Assembly (NCBI GenBank): GCA_964632495.1
Contig: CAZWDS010000007.1
Location: 8,641 to 72,640, forward strand
Direction of reading: 5' to 3'
DNA length: 64,000 bases
Source: CALKXV01 sp964632495
GTDB lineage: Bacteria > Pseudomonadota > Alphaproteobacteria > Rhodobacterales > Rhodobacteraceae
Part shown: positions 1 through 7,838 of the stretch, piece by piece
How the letters are laid out: the number at the start of each line of letters is the position of its first letter
Numbering within the stretch: the first letter of the stretch is position 1
Translations under genes and position numbers: made by a program
Notes under the pieces: model-generated
What the model saw: only the letters and a program-made list of their open reading frames with translations
Told to the model about the DNA's origin: nothing
Databases searched by the model: none

Positions 1-765
1 AACCGTCTGGGTCTGGGCCTAAGCCTTGCGCGTAACGCTCTGCACTTCCTTGGTGGTTTTGCGATGTCCGTCACACCAGGGCGCGTGGGCGAGTTGATCC
101 GCATGCGATGGATCCGCCGCGAAACCTCGTGGTCGTTTGATCGCACGGCCCCCCTCGTACTCGTGGACCGCGCCGCCGATCTGTCGGCTATGGCGATTTT
201 GCTGGCCTTGTCTCTTGCCCTGTCAACTGGCGGGCTGACTGGCGGCGTGCCGGTTGCAATCTTGGCATTGGCTGCAGCCTTTGTGGCGACCCGTCCAAAT
301 CTACTTCATATGGCCGCAGGCGTCGGATATCGGCTGACCGGTCGCAGGTTCCCGCGCCTGTTCACCCGCATACGCCGTGCAGCGCAATCTTTGAAAGCAT
401 TCTCAACCCCTTCCGTGCTTATGATCGCTGGCGCCTTGGGCGTTCTTGGCTGGTTTGCAGAAGGCTATGCGTTTCACTTACTTTTGGTCTGGTTGGGTGC
501 CGAGATCGAGCTTTGGGCCGCCGTGGGCATCTTCATCTTTGCCACGATCGTTGGCGGATTGACCGGCGCTCCCGGTGGTTTGGGCGGGGCCGAAGCCACG
601 ATGGTCGCGCTATTGGCGCTTGACGGCGTTCCCCTTGAAATCGCGGTTCCGGCCACTTTGGTGATCCGTGTCACGACACTTTGGTTTGCAGTTTTGATCG
701 GTTTGGCCTTATTTCCTGCCGCCGAACACCATTCAAAGAAGGTTCAACATGCGTTGGAAGGATAG
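1..765 (+). CDS. Flippase-like membrane protein (LPG_synthase_TM / YbhN type), 5' end cut by window
   Basis: The reading frame is open from base 1, so the gene starts outside the window; 254 codons are visible. The motif SVTPGRVGELIRMRW near the visible start and GGLTGAPGGLGGAEATM near the C-terminus are typical of the membrane domain shared by YbhN-like proteins and the flippase half of MprF. Several hydrophobic segments fit an integral inner-membrane protein. Members are thought to move lipids or lipid-linked sugars across the membrane, but the substrate cannot be read from sequence. The stop overlaps the next gene by 17 bases, so the two are probably translationally coupled. A role in moving a polyprenyl-phosphate sugar made by the next two enzymes is an inference. 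Confidence 0.75.
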   Translation, partial: NRLGLGLSLARNALHFLGGFAMSVTPGRVGELIRMRWIRRETSWSFDRTAPLVLVDRAADLSAMAILLALSLALSTGGLTGGVPVAILALAAAFVATRPNLLHMAAGVGYRLTGRRFPRLFTRIRRAAQSLKAFSTPSVLMIAGALGVLGWFAEGYAFHLLLVWLGAEIELWAAVGIFIFATIVGGLTGAPGGLGGAEATMVALLALDGVPLEIAVPATLVIRVTTLWFAVLIGLALFPAAEHHSKKVQHALEG

Positions 766-2062
766 CACTTACACAGGGTGGGGTCGGGTTCACCGGGCCA
801 CGGGGCCGCTTGCCCGCCCCGAACGCGCCTCGGCTCTTCAGGCGATTACGGCCGAAGAGCCTGCCCCCGCCATCGGGATGTGTCGCAGCTATGGAGATGC
901 CAGCCTTGTAAACGAAGGCCGCGCCATCGACATGACCCGGCTGGACCGTGTGTTGGAGTTTGACGCAGAAACTGGCGTGATCCATGTGGAAGCTGGCGCT
1001 CAGATCGGCAACTTGTTAGCCGCTTTCGCCCCACGCGGCTGGTTGCCGCCCGTCATGCCCGGCACAGGCTTTGCGACCGTCGGCGGTGGCATTGCCATGG
1101 ATGTGCATGGGAAAAACCATCATCATGCTGGTTCTTTTGGCCAACATATCCTTGAGCTGACGCTAATGACGCCCGACGGGCTGAAAGTTGTGACCCCCGA
1201 GGGTGACGAGACCTTGTTCAAAGCCACAGTCGGCGGTCTGGGTCAAACCGGCCCGATCCTGTCGGCCAAATTCGCGCTTTTGAAAGCCAAGGGCGATGTC
1301 ATGGTCGTGACCGAACGACGTGTGGACAACTGGGATCACTTCATCACGCTTCTGGATGGCTGTGACGCCACATACTGTGTCGGCTGGATCGACGCGACAG
1401 CGCGCGGCGATGCGCTTGGACGGGGTATTCTGGAAGAAGGCGAAACAGGCGGCGGTCTGGTCAAAGCGGCCAAGCGCGGCAAGAAAATCCCCTTCAATGC
1501 ACCGGGCTTCGCCCTTTCACCTCCGATCGTGCGCGCCTTTAACAAGGCGTATTGGCGCCGGGTTCCGGAAGCCGGGCGCACTTCGGTCAAACCGATTGAT
1601 GATTTCTTCTTCCCGCTGGACAAGATCCACGACTGGAACAAGCTTTACGGCAAAAAGGGCTTCCACCAATTCCAATGCGTCGTGCCTTTGAACAAGGTGA
1701 ATGCGCTAAGGGACATGTTGGTGCACATCGCCAATTCGGGCCTTGCCTCGCCCTTGGCTGTGCTTAAGCGGATGGGACCGGGGCGCGGCGGCTATATGTC
1801 CTTCCCCATGGAAGGTTACACGCTGGCCGTCGATTTCCGAAACAGATCTGCTGCCGTCAAGCTGATCCAGCGGTTGGAAGACATGACCGTGGACGCGGGT
1901 GGGCGCATTTACTTCGCAAAGGACGCACTTGCGACGTCTAAACATATTGAGGCCATGTACCCCGATCTTGAGACGTGGCGCACAGAAGTGCAGAAAATTG
2001 ACCCCGACGCGGCTTATGCCACTGATCTGACCCGTCGCCTAAAACTGAGGGAGGCGACATGA
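749..2062 (+). CDS. FAD-binding oxidoreductase, DprE1-like (decaprenylphosphoryl-ribose 2'-oxidase family)
   Basis: The protein has 437 residues. The N-terminal FAD-binding (PCMH-type) part shows RSYGDASL, then GTGFATVGGGIAMDVHGKNHHHAGSFG, where the His of the HGKNHH motif is the usual flavin attachment or contact region in this family. The C-terminal substrate domain carries FAKDALATSKHIEAMYPDLETW, which resembles the end of mycobacterial DprE1. With the overlapping reductase downstream it would epimerise a polyprenyl-phosphate ribose at C2' to arabinose (oxidation, then reduction). This is known for mycobacteria and only inferred here. The position equivalent to mycobacterial Cys387 reads Ala (context GYTLAVDF). 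The start overlaps the end of the upstream membrane gene. Confidence 0.8.
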   Translation: MRWKDSTYTGWGRVHRATGPLARPERASALQAITAEEPAPAIGMCRSYGDASLVNEGRAIDMTRLDRVLEFDAETGVIHVEAGAQIGNLLAAFAPRGWLPPVMPGTGFATVGGGIAMDVHGKNHHHAGSFGQHILELTLMTPDGLKVVTPEGDETLFKATVGGLGQTGPILSAKFALLKAKGDVMVVTERRVDNWDHFITLLDGCDATYCVGWIDATARGDALGRGILEEGETGGGLVKAAKRGKKIPFNAPGFALSPPIVRAFNKAYWRRVPEAGRTSVKPIDDFFFPLDKIHDWNKLYGKKGFHQFQCVVPLNKVNALRDMLVHIANSGLASPLAVLKRMGPGRGGYMSFPMEGYTLAVDFRNRSAAVKLIQRLEDMTVDAGGRIYFAKDALATSKHIEAMYPDLETWRTEVQKIDPDAAYATDLTRRLKLREAT

Positions 2063-2796
2063 GCCAGACTTGGATCATACTCGGCGCCACGTCGACCATC
2101 GCCAAAATCTTCGCCCGCAAGGTGTCCGAGCGCGGCGAAAGCGTCATTCTGGCCGGCCGTGACATGGACGAGCTTTACCGTTCCGCAGCCGATTGTCTGA
2201 ACCGCGGCGCGCCCAGTGCCCAAGCCGTGGCCTTTGACGCCCGCTCTTTGGACAGTTTCGATGCCGCCTTTGATTTGGCGGAAGCCACCGAGGGCGCGAT
2301 CAGTGCTGCGGTGTTCGTTGGTTCTATGCCTCCACAAGAAGACATGGACGCGGACACACGCCTGATCGAAGGCGTCGTGACCGATAGTTTCACAGGACCA
2401 GCAGCCTTTTTAACCCGCTTGGCCCCACTGATGGAAACGCGCAAGTCTGGAACGATTGTGGGGGTTGGTTCGGTTGCCGGAGATCGAGGCCGCTTGGGCA
2501 ACTATATATATGGTGCCGCGAAAGCAGGGTTTCACACCTATCTTTCAGGGCTCAGAAACCGTTTAGGTCGCAGTGGCGTGCATGTTGTCACGGTCAAACC
2601 CGGCACCGTGGACACGGCAATGACTTGGGGGATGGATGGTTTGCCGTTTCTTGCGCCACCTGAGAAGATCGCCGACGACATCCTGCGCGCCGTGGATAAG
2701 AAAAAGAACACACTATATACACCCATTATTTGGTGGCCCGTCATGACGGTGATCAAATCCATTCCCGAGGGCATCTTCAAAAAGCTGAAAATCTAA
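2059..2796 (+). CDS. SDR-family oxidoreductase, DprE2-like partner
   Basis: The 245-residue protein is a short-chain dehydrogenase/reductase. The N-terminus IILGATSTIAKIFA is a variant of the glycine-rich nucleotide-binding turn, and the catalytic Tyr-x3-Lys is seen in YIYGAAKAGFHTYL. The start overlaps the stop of the DprE1-like gene by four bases (ATGA), which points to stoichiometric expression. DprE2 enzymes reduce the 2'-keto intermediate made by DprE1 using NADH. The C-terminal hydrophobic stretch near TPIIWWPVMTVI could hold the protein at the membrane, where its lipid-linked substrate would be. Family membership is firm; the exact substrate is inferred from the neighbour. The stop lies two bases from the stop of the convergent transglycosylase gene. 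Confidence 0.8.
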   Translation: MSQTWIILGATSTIAKIFARKVSERGESVILAGRDMDELYRSAADCLNRGAPSAQAVAFDARSLDSFDAAFDLAEATEGAISAAVFVGSMPPQEDMDADTRLIEGVVTDSFTGPAAFLTRLAPLMETRKSGTIVGVGSVAGDRGRLGNYIYGAAKAGFHTYLSGLRNRLGRSGVHVVTVKPGTVDTAMTWGMDGLPFLAPPEKIADDILRAVDKKKNTLYTPIIWWPVMTVIKSIPEGIFKKLKI

Positions 2797-2798
2797 GG

Positions 2799-3677
2799 TT
2801 AGCCGCCGCTTGAAGCCGACTGAGTGGAAAAAACGCAGCCATCACTGACCAGAACCGGCGGTGTCAGGCAAAGTGCCCGCGCCACGTTCCATGCGGCCAG
2901 GACTTTGGGCACATAGTCGCGTGTTTCCTTAAAAGGGGGCACGCCTTGGTGTTTCGCGACAGCCCCCTCGCCTGCGTTGTAACCTGCCAAAGCCAAAACG
3001 GGATCGCCTTTGAATTCGTTTAGCAGCCAGTCAAGGTAGGTCGTGCCACCTTTTATGTTCTGAGCCGTGTTCATACTGTCCGTCACACCAAAGCGCGCGG
3101 CTGTCGCGGGCATGAGCTGCATTAATCCTTGCGCACCTGCATGGCTAACCGCCTGAGGTTTTCCTGCGCTTTCAACCGAAATGACAGCCAGAACCAAGGC
3201 TGGCGAGACTTTGGTGCCAATCGTCGCCTTCAATATATCCACACCGTTCGCTGCCACGATCTGCTGCAAGGTTTGCAATCGAGGTGTGCGCACTTTGTCG
3301 GCGTTTTTCTGAAGCGTATCCATTGCCAGAGCATAGCGGGTTGCAGGATCTTGGTTGATCGAAGGGGACACGGCCTCCCAATACCAATCATATGTTGTGG
3401 GCGCATCGGGGATCAGGCCAGCCGGCAGCTGCGTCGAGGCTTCGGGGCGTGGATCGCCTGGGCGACGTGGGGTCTCGCCTGGCGTGATCCGGAAAATCTC
3501 CTCGTCGGGATCGATTTGCACTGTGATCCGCTTGGACGAGCTTTTCTGAGGCGGTGCGACTCGTTTAAAAGTGAAGTCGCCGCCTTCCTGCGTGGTATTC
3601 TGCGCAGAAACGGGCGAGGCAAACCCCAATGTCAGCGCCAAAAGCGCATGTTGAACGATTCTACTGCTCCGGCTCAT
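2799..3677 (-). CDS. Lytic transglycosylase (SLT domain), secreted
   Basis: The 292-residue protein has a Sec signal peptide of about 25 residues ending at VSAQ. A variable linker follows, then a C-terminal SLT domain: AVISVESAGKPQAVSHAGAQGLMQLMP holds the catalytic Glu (ISVES) and the GLMQLMP signature, and LALAGYNAGEGAV is the second family block. Such enzymes cleave the MurNAc-GlcNAc bond of peptidoglycan and release anhydro-muropeptides. Two Cys near the C-terminus (ALCLTPP and DGCVF) could form a disulfide. It lies divergent to the Tad pilus genes that start about 350 bases away. A role in opening the wall for that machine is possible, but general wall turnover is equally likely. Confidence 0.88.
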   Translation of the reverse strand: MSRSSRIVQHALLALTLGFASPVSAQNTTQEGGDFTFKRVAPPQKSSSKRITVQIDPDEEIFRITPGETPRRPGDPRPEASTQLPAGLIPDAPTTYDWYWEAVSPSINQDPATRYALAMDTLQKNADKVRTPRLQTLQQIVAANGVDILKATIGTKVSPALVLAVISVESAGKPQAVSHAGAQGLMQLMPATAARFGVTDSMNTAQNIKGGTTYLDWLLNEFKGDPVLALAGYNAGEGAVAKHQGVPPFKETRDYVPKVLAAWNVARALCLTPPVLVSDGCVFSTQSASSGG

Positions 3678-4029
3678 CGTAATTTTTCACGTTTCTTTAA
3701 TGTCCGTGGCTGAAACTTCGCAGAATACAGCGCCAACGACCAGCCCGATTGCGGCGCATTGTTCTCAACGCGGATAAAGTAGGGCCTTTTAGAAGCTATT
3801 GACGCTATATCAACGGCCCATACTAGACTTCTTTTCGTTATAATTCAGATACTTAGTAAAAAAATGCTGGATGCAGAGGATGGCTGAAAAATTGTACGAC
3901 CGCCGCCCAACTCTCGCCCAGATTAGAGGGCCATATAGGCTTCATCAACAGCGGGCAATGATCGGATGTGAGAGGCCGGTCACCGTTGTAGGTAGATTGA
4001 CTTGAGCGTGCTAAATGGAGGGACTTCAA
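3678..4029. other. Intergenic region between divergent transglycosylase and pilin genes
   Basis: No convincing protein-coding or RNA gene is seen in these 352 bases. The part from about 3780 to 3890 is clearly richer in A and T than its surroundings and contains TATAAT at 3839-3844, a good -10 hexamer. No matching -35 box lies at the right distance, so an activator-dependent promoter for the pilin is possible but not shown. A Shine-Dalgarno sequence GGAGGG (4017-4022) closes the region. Confidence 0.4.
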
Positions 4030-4215
4030 ATGTTCAACGCTTTTCTTAATGACGAATCTGGTGCCGTAACGGTTGACTGGGTTGTTCTGACTGCAGCTAT
4101 CGTGGGCCTCGGCATCGCCGTTCTGACTTCGGTCGGTGGCGGTACAACCGAACTGGCTAACAAAGTATCGTCGCACATGGCGACTCAGTCGGTGACCACG
4201 TCGTACAGCGGCTAA
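4030..4215 (+). CDS. Flp-type pilin, copy 1 (Tad pilus major subunit candidate)
   Basis: This prepilin has 61 residues. The start at 4030 is chosen over an in-frame ATG at 4015 because GGAGGG at 4017-4022 lies seven bases before it and overlaps the earlier ATG. A short charged leader ends in ESG, followed by AVTVDWVVLTAAIVGLGIAV, the hydrophobic N-terminal helix of Flp pilins. Cleavage by the prepilin peptidase TadV after Gly11 would leave a mature pilin of 50 residues. Position 5 of the mature form is Asp and position 6 Trp, where the usual Flp motif has Glu-Tyr. The C-terminus ends in VTTSYSG, echoed in the second copy. It heads the Tad locus and is followed by two strong hairpins. Confidence 0.85.
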   Translation: MFNAFLNDESGAVTVDWVVLTAAIVGLGIAVLTSVGGGTTELANKVSSHMATQSVTTSYSG

Positions 4216-4224
4216 GTCATTGGT

Positions 4225-4242
4225 GCCCGACTTCGGTCGGGC
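4225..4242 (+). other. UUCG-tetraloop hairpin after pilin copy 1
   Basis: A perfect seven-base stem (GCCCGAC/GTCGGGC) closes a TTCG loop in the C(UUCG)G arrangement, one of the most stable RNA tetraloops. It begins ten bases after the pilin stop codon and is followed by a second hairpin at 4251-4280. A role in protecting the short pilin mRNA from 3' exonucleases is inferred. Confidence 0.6.
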
Positions 4243-4250
4243 CCGACTTT

Positions 4251-4280
4251 GGAAGGGCCGTGCATTGCACGGCCCTTTCC
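4251..4280 (+). terminator. Rho-independent terminator-like hairpin between the two pilins
   Basis: The stem AAGGGCCGTGC pairs with GCACGGCCCTT around a very short loop, and TTTCCATTTT follows. It sits between the first and second pilin genes, so the first pilin may be made largely from its own short transcript. The T run is interrupted, so termination may be partial. Confidence 0.6.
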
Positions 4281-4417
4281 ATTTTGGAAACACTCCATCC
4301 ACGTTAAATCATTTTTTTCAATGTTTTACGACGCAGTGTGGCCATATTTTTATGTAACCTTAAGAGTAGAGAAACGCTGGGAGATGATCCTGGCAAAACT
4401 AAAACGCGGAGGGGAAA

Positions 4418-4606
4418 ATGCGCGTGCATATGAAAAAATTTCTGGCGTCCGAAAGCGGCGCCGTGACTGTAGACTGGGTCGTTCTGACAGCCGCAATCGT
4501 CGGTCTTGGCGTGGCCGTCGTGTCGACGGTTGCAAACGGTGCCCTTGACCATTCGACAGGCCTTGGCAACCACATGGGAACCAGAGCGGTCACAACGACT
4601 TACTAG
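4418..4606 (+). CDS. Flp-type pilin, copy 2
   Basis: The 62-residue prepilin resembles copy 1: both share ESGAVTVDWVVLTAAIVGLG. The start at 4418 has GGAGG (4408-4412) five bases before it; an in-frame ATG at 4430 would be too far from that site. Cleavage after Gly14 would give a 48-residue pilin, again with Asp-Trp at mature positions 5 and 6, and a Thr-rich end AVTTTY similar to copy 1. The middle differs (VANGALDHSTGLGNHMG), so the two may have separate roles, such as major and minor subunit. A terminator-like hairpin precedes it and about 165 bases separate it from cpaB. Confidence 0.85.
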   Translation: MRVHMKKFLASESGAVTVDWVVLTAAIVGLGVAVVSTVANGALDHSTGLGNHMGTRAVTTTY

Positions 4607-4770
4607 GCAAACTGGCAGGACCCGGCGGCTGAACGCAATTCTTTCAACATTGCACGACTATTCCGCGTTCAATCCACGCTTTCGCCACAATCCCACAGCA
4701 TAACGGACATGAAGAACTCGGGTGGTGAGGCGAAAACTTCACCATGGACCGAAACCAGAAAGGGAACGTT

Positions 4771-5607
4771 ATGCGTTTGGTGTTTGGATTGGTCATGCTG
4801 ATTGGACTTGGGCTTGCGGGCGCAGCTGTCTATTTGGCGCGTGACTATATCGGCCAGCAGCAAGCTCAGCTTGCTGAGGCAGAGGCGGCTAAAAAGGCGA
4901 TTGTGCCATTGGTCGAAGTTTTAGTTGTGAACAAGCAAAAGCGTTACGGACAGCGTCTGAAGCGCGATGATGTCCGAAAGGTGCGTTGGCCCGAAGCCGC
5001 GATTCCGGAAGGCGCCTTTTTGTCTGTCGAAGATCTCTTCCCCAAGGGCGAAGATGTTCCACGATCAGTGCTTAGGACTTTGGAAGTTGACGAAGCGGTC
5101 ATGCGGGTCAAGGTGACCGGACCCGGCGAAGATGCAGGCGTTTCGGCAAGATTGTCACCTGGCATGCGTGCTTTTGCCATCCGAACTGACGTGACCTCGG
5201 GCGTTTCGGGCTTCTTGCGCCCTGGCGATCGTGTGGATGTCTACTGGACTGGCGGCACCCAAGGTGGAAACGTCACAAAACTGATTGAAGCGAATGTGCG
5301 CCTCGTCGCCATCAACCAATCAGCGGACGAAGACCGCAACAGCCCAACCGTGGCACGTACAGTCACCGTCGAAGCATCACCGCAACAGGTTGCATCTTTG
5401 GCTCAAGCGCAAGCGACGGGGCGGTTATCTCTGTCTCTTGTGGGTGCGGATGACGACATCGTAAGTGCCGACGTGGAAATCGACCAAAAGGAATTGCTGG
5501 GCATCGAAGCCGCCGTAAAACAGACGAAAGAGAAGAAATGTTTCGTCAAAAAACGGATCAACGGTGAATTGGTGAACACGCCAGTGCAAACGGCTTGCAC
5601 AAACTAA
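4771..5607 (+). CDS. cpaB: Flp pilus assembly protein CpaB/RcpC
   Basis: The protein has 278 residues from the ATG at 4771, which has AAAGGGA just upstream; an earlier in-frame ATG at 4744 lacks a good site. One N-terminal membrane helix (about residues 5-27) anchors a periplasmic part with an SAF-like domain (VPLVEVLVVNKQKRYGQRL and RSVLRTLEVDEAV) and an RcpC-type domain (SPGMRAFAIRTDV, FLRPGDRVDVYWTG). CpaB acts with the secretin CpaC in the outer part of the Tad machine. Two Cys near the end (KKCFVKK and QTACTN) may form a disulfide. A strong terminator follows it, separating it from cpaC. Confidence 0.88.
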   Translation: MRLVFGLVMLIGLGLAGAAVYLARDYIGQQQAQLAEAEAAKKAIVPLVEVLVVNKQKRYGQRLKRDDVRKVRWPEAAIPEGAFLSVEDLFPKGEDVPRSVLRTLEVDEAVMRVKVTGPGEDAGVSARLSPGMRAFAIRTDVTSGVSGFLRPGDRVDVYWTGGTQGGNVTKLIEANVRLVAINQSADEDRNSPTVARTVTVEASPQQVASLAQAQATGRLSLSLVGADDDIVSADVEIDQKELLGIEAAVKQTKEKKCFVKKRINGELVNTPVQTACTN

Positions 5608-5632
5608 GCACGACTCAAGCGAATCGAAAACG

Positions 5633-5666
5633 AATCACGCCACCGGATATGGTGGCGTGATTTTTT
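5633..5666 (+). terminator. Rho-independent terminator after cpaB
   Basis: A perfect twelve-base stem (AATCACGCCACC with GGTGGCGTGATT), a six-base loop and six T in a row. This is the best terminator in the Tad region. It implies that cpaC and the genes behind it have their own promoter in 5667-5819. Confidence 0.85.
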
Positions 5667-5819
5667 GTTGACGCTATCCTTGGTCGGGTGTTGCGCTTCA
5701 TCCACATTACATTCGCCTTTTAATGCATTGATTGTTGAAAAAATAAGAACATTAGCGCATCGTCGCGCCTATACGGGCTTAGACCCGGTAAATGAGGCGT
5801 GATCGGAAAGGCAGGTCAC

Positions 5820-7229
5820 ATGACACTGACAAAACTAATGAAGGCGGGGCTCTTGGGTTTTGCCATCACGGCGTCAGGAGTTTCCCAATCCGGGGCTCAG
5901 ACGCTGACCATTATGCAGGGAGAAGTTTCAACCGCGTTGCAGGTTCCGATGAACCGCGCAGTTGTTGTTGAGGCTGAAAACCCTTTTGCGGAACTCAGCA
6001 TTGCGAACCCAGGTATCGCAGACATTTCTACGTTGTCGGACCGTACAATCTACATTCTTGGTAAGGCTCCTGGCCGTACCACGTTGACGCTACTTGGCCC
6101 TGACGGCCGTTTGATCACCAATGTCGAAGTACAGGTGACACCGGACGTCGCGGAATTCAAAGAGCGTCTGCGTCAAATCCTTCCGGGTGAAGGCATTGAA
6201 GTACGCACAGCCAATGACGGCATTGTCCTTTCGGGCGTTGTCTCATCGATCGAGAAGCTTGACCGGGCCCTTGATCTGGCACGTCGTTACGCGCCTGAGC
6301 GCGTTTCGAACCTTATGGTCGTCGGTGGAACACAGCAGGTTATGCTGAAAGTACGTTTCGCCGAAGTTCAACGGACTGTTCTGAAGACGCTGTCTTCGTC
6401 GATTGGTATCGTTAACCCAGGTGATGTTGCAATCTCGACAGGTGGCGCATCGATCGATGGTGGTGCTGGCTTCCCAACGGATGTCACACTTGGCCTGAAC
6501 GACTTGGCTCAAGGCCAGCTTGGCATTGGCGGTTCGATTGGCGGGCTTGGTATTGGCGTTCTTCTCGAAGCGCTTGAAACCAAAGACCTTGTTAGGACTT
6601 TGGCTGAACCAAATCTGGTAGCGCTTAGCGGTCAGGAAGCTAGCTTCTTGGCAGGTGGCGAATATCCGGTTCCTTCGGTTGACGAAGACGGAAACGTCAC
6701 TGTCGAGTTCAAGCCATTCGGTATCCAGCTTAACTTTATCCCGCGCGTGGTCGATGGCCGCCGCATCAATCTTGAGCTGAATGCGGCTGTTTCGGCCATC
6801 GACGGTGCAACTACAGTCACCAACAATGGCTTTGCAATCTCGGGCTTTAGCCGCCGCGAGACGGAAACAACCGTCGAGATGATGGATGGTCAAAGCTTTG
6901 CAGTCTCGGGTCTGTTGCAGGATGACTTCAACGACTCAGTCAGCCAGGTCCCTTGGTTGGGCGACGTGCCGATCCTTGGCGCCCTGTTCCGCAGCACGAA
7001 CTATCAACGTTCGCAATCGGAACTGGTTGTCATCGTGACGCCGCATCTGGTCACGCCGACACGCGGCGAAGCCCTTGCGCTTCCAACTGACCGCGTTCGT
7101 CCACCCACGGAAGCTGAACTGTTCCTCTTTGGTCAGACAGCGCGTCCTGCGGGTGCACCACGATCCGGTGCTGCGGCTGAAGTAGCCAAGCAGGACTTTA
7201 CCGGTTCCTACGGCTATGTGATGGAGTGA
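5820..7229 (+). CDS. cpaC: Tad secretin CpaC/RcpA
   Basis: The protein has 469 residues. The start at 5820 is preferred to an in-frame GTG at 5799 because AAGGCAGG lies five bases upstream and the reading then begins with a clean signal peptide (cut near SGAQ, residue 27). The N-terminal domain (TIMQGEVSTALQVPMNRAV and onward) is the pilus CpaC N-domain, followed by a BON-like stretch around residues 110-165. The secretin core has LVRTLAEPNLVALSGQEASF, FLAGGEYPVP and VPWLGDVPILGALFRS. It would form the outer-membrane gated ring through which the Flp pilus exits. The next gene, a small lipoprotein, begins five bases after the stop. Confidence 0.93.
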   Translation: MTLTKLMKAGLLGFAITASGVSQSGAQTLTIMQGEVSTALQVPMNRAVVVEAENPFAELSIANPGIADISTLSDRTIYILGKAPGRTTLTLLGPDGRLITNVEVQVTPDVAEFKERLRQILPGEGIEVRTANDGIVLSGVVSSIEKLDRALDLARRYAPERVSNLMVVGGTQQVMLKVRFAEVQRTVLKTLSSSIGIVNPGDVAISTGGASIDGGAGFPTDVTLGLNDLAQGQLGIGGSIGGLGIGVLLEALETKDLVRTLAEPNLVALSGQEASFLAGGEYPVPSVDEDGNVTVEFKPFGIQLNFIPRVVDGRRINLELNAAVSAIDGATTVTNNGFAISGFSRRETETTVEMMDGQSFAVSGLLQDDFNDSVSQVPWLGDVPILGALFRSTNYQRSQSELVVIVTPHLVTPTRGEALALPTDRVRPPTEAELFLFGQTARPAGAPRSGAAAEVAKQDFTGSYGYVME

Positions 7230-7234
7230 GACTG

Positions 7235-7606
7235 ATGAACTTCAAAACCAAAACAGCACTGGCTGGAACGGCCCTCATCGCTCTTACAGCGTGCGGACCA
7301 GCGTGGCATCAAGAAGCTGGCGCATTCGTCGATGAAGGTGGCTTCGGCAACCCGACGATGCAAAACATGATGGCTCAGATGTGTTCGGGTCAGGCCAAAG
7401 GCTATATCGTACCTGATCCGGTTGTTGTGGCCTCGCCCACAGCATCGGGTGGCACGAAATACCGCCGCGGTCACGTCATGTGCTCGGGTCACCTGAACGG
7501 CAAATATGCTCAGGTTATCTTCAATGGCTATCGGACCAGCGCTCAGCCGGCCACGATCTTGCAAGGTGGTTTGCAGACAATCGAGTCGGCAGCAGGCGGC
7601 GGCTAA
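7235..7606 (+). CDS. Small lipoprotein of unknown function in the Tad locus
   Basis: I do not recognise a named family. The 123-residue protein has a lipoprotein signal ending LTAC with Cys20, and two more Cys in MAQMCSGQ and HVMCSGHL that could pair. GGAG at 7223-7226 lies eight bases before the ATG at 7235, and the stop of cpaC lies five bases upstream, so it is co-expressed with the secretin. Gly, Ala and Thr are common and no membrane helix follows the signal. Sitting between secretin and TadZ, it could be the pilotin or a secretin-associated lipoprotein; this is inference from place and type only. A terminator follows. Confidence 0.75.
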   Translation: MNFKTKTALAGTALIALTACGPAWHQEAGAFVDEGGFGNPTMQNMMAQMCSGQAKGYIVPDPVVVASPTASGGTKYRRGHVMCSGHLNGKYAQVIFNGYRTSAQPATILQGGLQTIESAAGGG

Positions 7607-7640
7607 CGCCAGACGCCATCACAATAAATACAACGTTAAA

Positions 7641-7670
7641 AAGGGCGGCCAATGGCCGCCCTTCTTCTTT
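7641..7670 (+). terminator. Rho-independent terminator after the Tad lipoprotein
   Basis: A perfect ten-base stem AAGGGCGGCC/GGCCGCCCTT with a three-base loop (AAT), followed by a pyrimidine run CTTCTTTCT. It closes the cpaC-lipoprotein unit ahead of tadZ. Confidence 0.75.
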
Positions 7671-7838
7671 CTGGATCGTTGTGGAATACCGAATAATTAC
7701 GATCTTTTAGCCTCAATGTCGCCAATATTGCCCGGCAATTTACGTCTACGGGTGAAATGCGTCAGGCACGCAAGCCACCTTCCAGTACGATTATTCCCTG
7801 TTCTTAGACAGGGGCCCAGAACGGAAGGACGTGAGGGT

